Shown here: positions 5,498 to 6,586 of the stretch, in pieces
Layout of the letters: each line of letters opens with the position of its first letter
How positions within the stretch are numbered: the first letter of the stretch is position 1
NCBI GenBank assembly: GCA_964429695.1
Contig: CAYSCS010000030.1
Location: forward strand, 1 to 6,586
DNA length: 6,586 nucleotides
Reading direction: 5' to 3'
Source: CAYSCS01 sp964429695
Lineage (GTDB): Bacteria > Acidobacteriota > Aminicenantia > Aminicenantales > Aminicenantaceae
Made by a program: the position numbers and the translations under genes
The notes under the pieces: model-generated
What the model was told of the DNA's origin: nothing
Database searches by the model: none
Seen by the model: the letters and a program-made list of their open reading frames with translations, nothing else

Positions 5498-6586
5498 ATG
5501 AACTCGCTTCTTTATCTGTTCGTAAGTCAACTGATATTTTTTAGCCAATGAAAGCGTATAGGCTAGCCCATCAGCAGGTTTTCGAACAATCCTAAAGGTA
5601 CGAATAGTTGGATCATGGGGGTCTACGGTGGCCACCATACTTACCGTTTTTTCGCTCAAAGTGGTTAGCTCATCCAAAAAAGTAACCCACACCCCCATAA
5701 TATCCAGACTCATCAGCCTGTCCATTATTTCCCTGCTCAATAAGACCGCATCTTTTAGTGTTGCCGAGGTGAAGATCTCATTCAGGATAAAAAGACTATT
5801 GGGCGTAGCATGAGAGATCATATTATGAATACGTACTAAATCATCCTCGAGTTTGCCTCGGAGGTTGCTGATATCTTCCTTTTGCTCAAAATGGGTGAAG
5901 ATTTTATCAAACAGAAAAAGACGCGCCTCCCGTCCTGGCACTGGACAACCCAAACTGGCGAGATAGTGGAGCTGACCAAACATACGGGCAAAAGTCGTCT
6001 TGCCCCCCTGATTTGGACCAGTGACTACAATTAGACGTTCCGGACCCTTAAGAGAAAAGTCATTTAATACAAGACTCTTTTCGTTATGCCGCAAAGCATT
6101 TGCCAATGCTAGGTCAAAGCCTTCATGCACAAATATTTCTTTGTCCATCGAACTTACTTCCGGATAGCAAAAAGGCAATCCCTGACGTTTGAGCTCAGCA
6201 ATGAAGTCCAGATAAGAAATGTAAAAATGAATCTCCCTATCAAATAATTGAATAACCTCATTAATAAAATAAGAATGGTTGGCACAGAAGGGATCCAAGG
6301 CAGCAAAGGCTTCGGGATAAAGTTTAGCAACAAATTCGAGAATTTTTGCCTCAATATGACTCATCCCAGTCCTTTCTGGAAGCTTCCACAGATAACTCTC
6401 GACATCCTTTTGTCGCAACTTTTCGAAGGTTTTTTCTACTTCGATACTATAATCTATCTCCCCCTCGTATCGCTTCACCTTAAACTTGCCACTCTCGATT
6501 ATGATGCTGTATTTCAGTTCTGAAAGGGTTTGCTTTACTTGTTGGGCTTCTATCACAAGAGACCGAAACGTCTTTGACTGAATATA
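5495..6586 (-). CDS. MutS-like P-loop ATPase, first gene of the pair (5' end beyond right edge)
   Basis: The frame is open to the right edge: ten codons (YIQSKTFRSL) precede the GTG at 6554-6556, no stop intervenes and that GTG has no ribosome binding site, so the true start is probably outside. At least 363 residues are visible. Numbering from the GTG, a helical region (about 60-135) leads to the ATPase: Walker A TGPNQGGKTTF (179-189), KIFTHF (218-223), Walker B LFILNEIFTSA (255-265) and VTFLDEL (291-297) where MutS has a T-H-x-x-E-L switch-His motif. Two key residues therefore differ: Walker B Asp is Asn (N259) and switch His is Phe (F293). The P-loop Lys and the Walker B Glu remain. It aligns with the downstream protein from the helical segment (SYFINEVIQLFDREIHFYIS versus ESFLNLLQWELAFYIGCLNL) onwards, indicating an old tandem duplication. 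DNA-binding ability and substrate cannot be judged. Confidence 0.8.
   Translation of the reverse strand, partial: YIQSKTFRSLVIEAQQVKQTLSELKYSIIIESGKFKVKRYEGEIDYSIEVEKTFEKLRQKDVESYLWKLPERTGMSHIEAKILEFVAKLYPEAFAALDPFCANHSYFINEVIQLFDREIHFYISYLDFIAELKRQGLPFCYPEVSSMDKEIFVHEGFDLALANALRHNEKSLVLNDFSLKGPERLIVVTGPNQGGKTTFARMFGQLHYLASLGCPVPGREARLFLFDKIFTHFEQKEDISNLRGKLEDDLVRIHNMISHATPNSLFILNEIFTSATLKDAVLLSREIMDRLMSLDIMGVWVTFLDELTTLSEKTVSMVATVDPHDPTIRTFRIVRKPADGLAYTLSLAKKYQLTYEQIKKRVH

Noticed and set aside
6248..6523. Plus-strand open frame of 91 codons
   Set aside because: It is antisense to the upstream MutS-like gene, which continues in a conserved frame; no family resemblance or ribosome binding site.
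1..6586. CRISPR array, toxin-antitoxin pair or classic phage-defence cassette
   Set aside because: No regularly spaced direct repeats and no paired small toxin/antitoxin genes are visible; the MutS-like pair alone is not evidence for a defence system.

Overview
This is a bacterial chromosomal window, AT-rich in the transporter half and somewhat richer in G+C in the right-hand half. No rRNA, tRNA or other strong taxonomic marker is present. The gene types (AddB-like nuclease, CoA-disulfide-reductase-type flavoprotein with rhodanese tail, NitT/TauT-like transporter, small MutS-like ATPases) suggest an anaerobic or environmental Gram-negative lineage, perhaps Desulfobacterota or a related phylum. 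That is a weak guess from gene style only.

Left edge (1-760, minus strand): the first 60 codons of a probable AddB/PD-(D/E)XK-type nuclease run off the left side. Upstream of it lie two relics. One (242-436) joins the N-terminal FAD/NAD fold of a CoA-disulfide reductase/NADH-oxidase-like protein in frame to the last residues of a rhodanese domain, so nearly the whole gene is missing although its ribosome binding site is perfect. The other (537-638) is a 33-codon piece that looks like a transposase N-terminus. It sits between imperfect inverted repeats and resembles an internally deleted insertion sequence.

Middle (761-3757, plus strand): a two-gene ABC importer operon of the nitrate/sulfonate/bicarbonate (NitT/TauT) type. 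The permease is a tandem fusion of two BPD_transp_1 domains. The ATPase carries an extra C-terminal 'AAA-associated' domain. Together they would form a complete translocator, but no substrate-binding protein is in view, so the substrate is unknown.

Right side (3969-6586, minus strand, convergent with the transporter): two adjacent MutS-like P-loop ATPases joined by a TGATG stop/start overlap. They are paralogous in the core/ATPase part, lack the MutS mismatch-binding domain as far as can be seen, and both have Asn in place of the Walker B Asp. The upstream member also has Phe in place of the switch His. They look like an obligate, asymmetric pair of unknown function. This is the most interesting content of the window. 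The upstream member is open to the right edge, so its true start lies outside.
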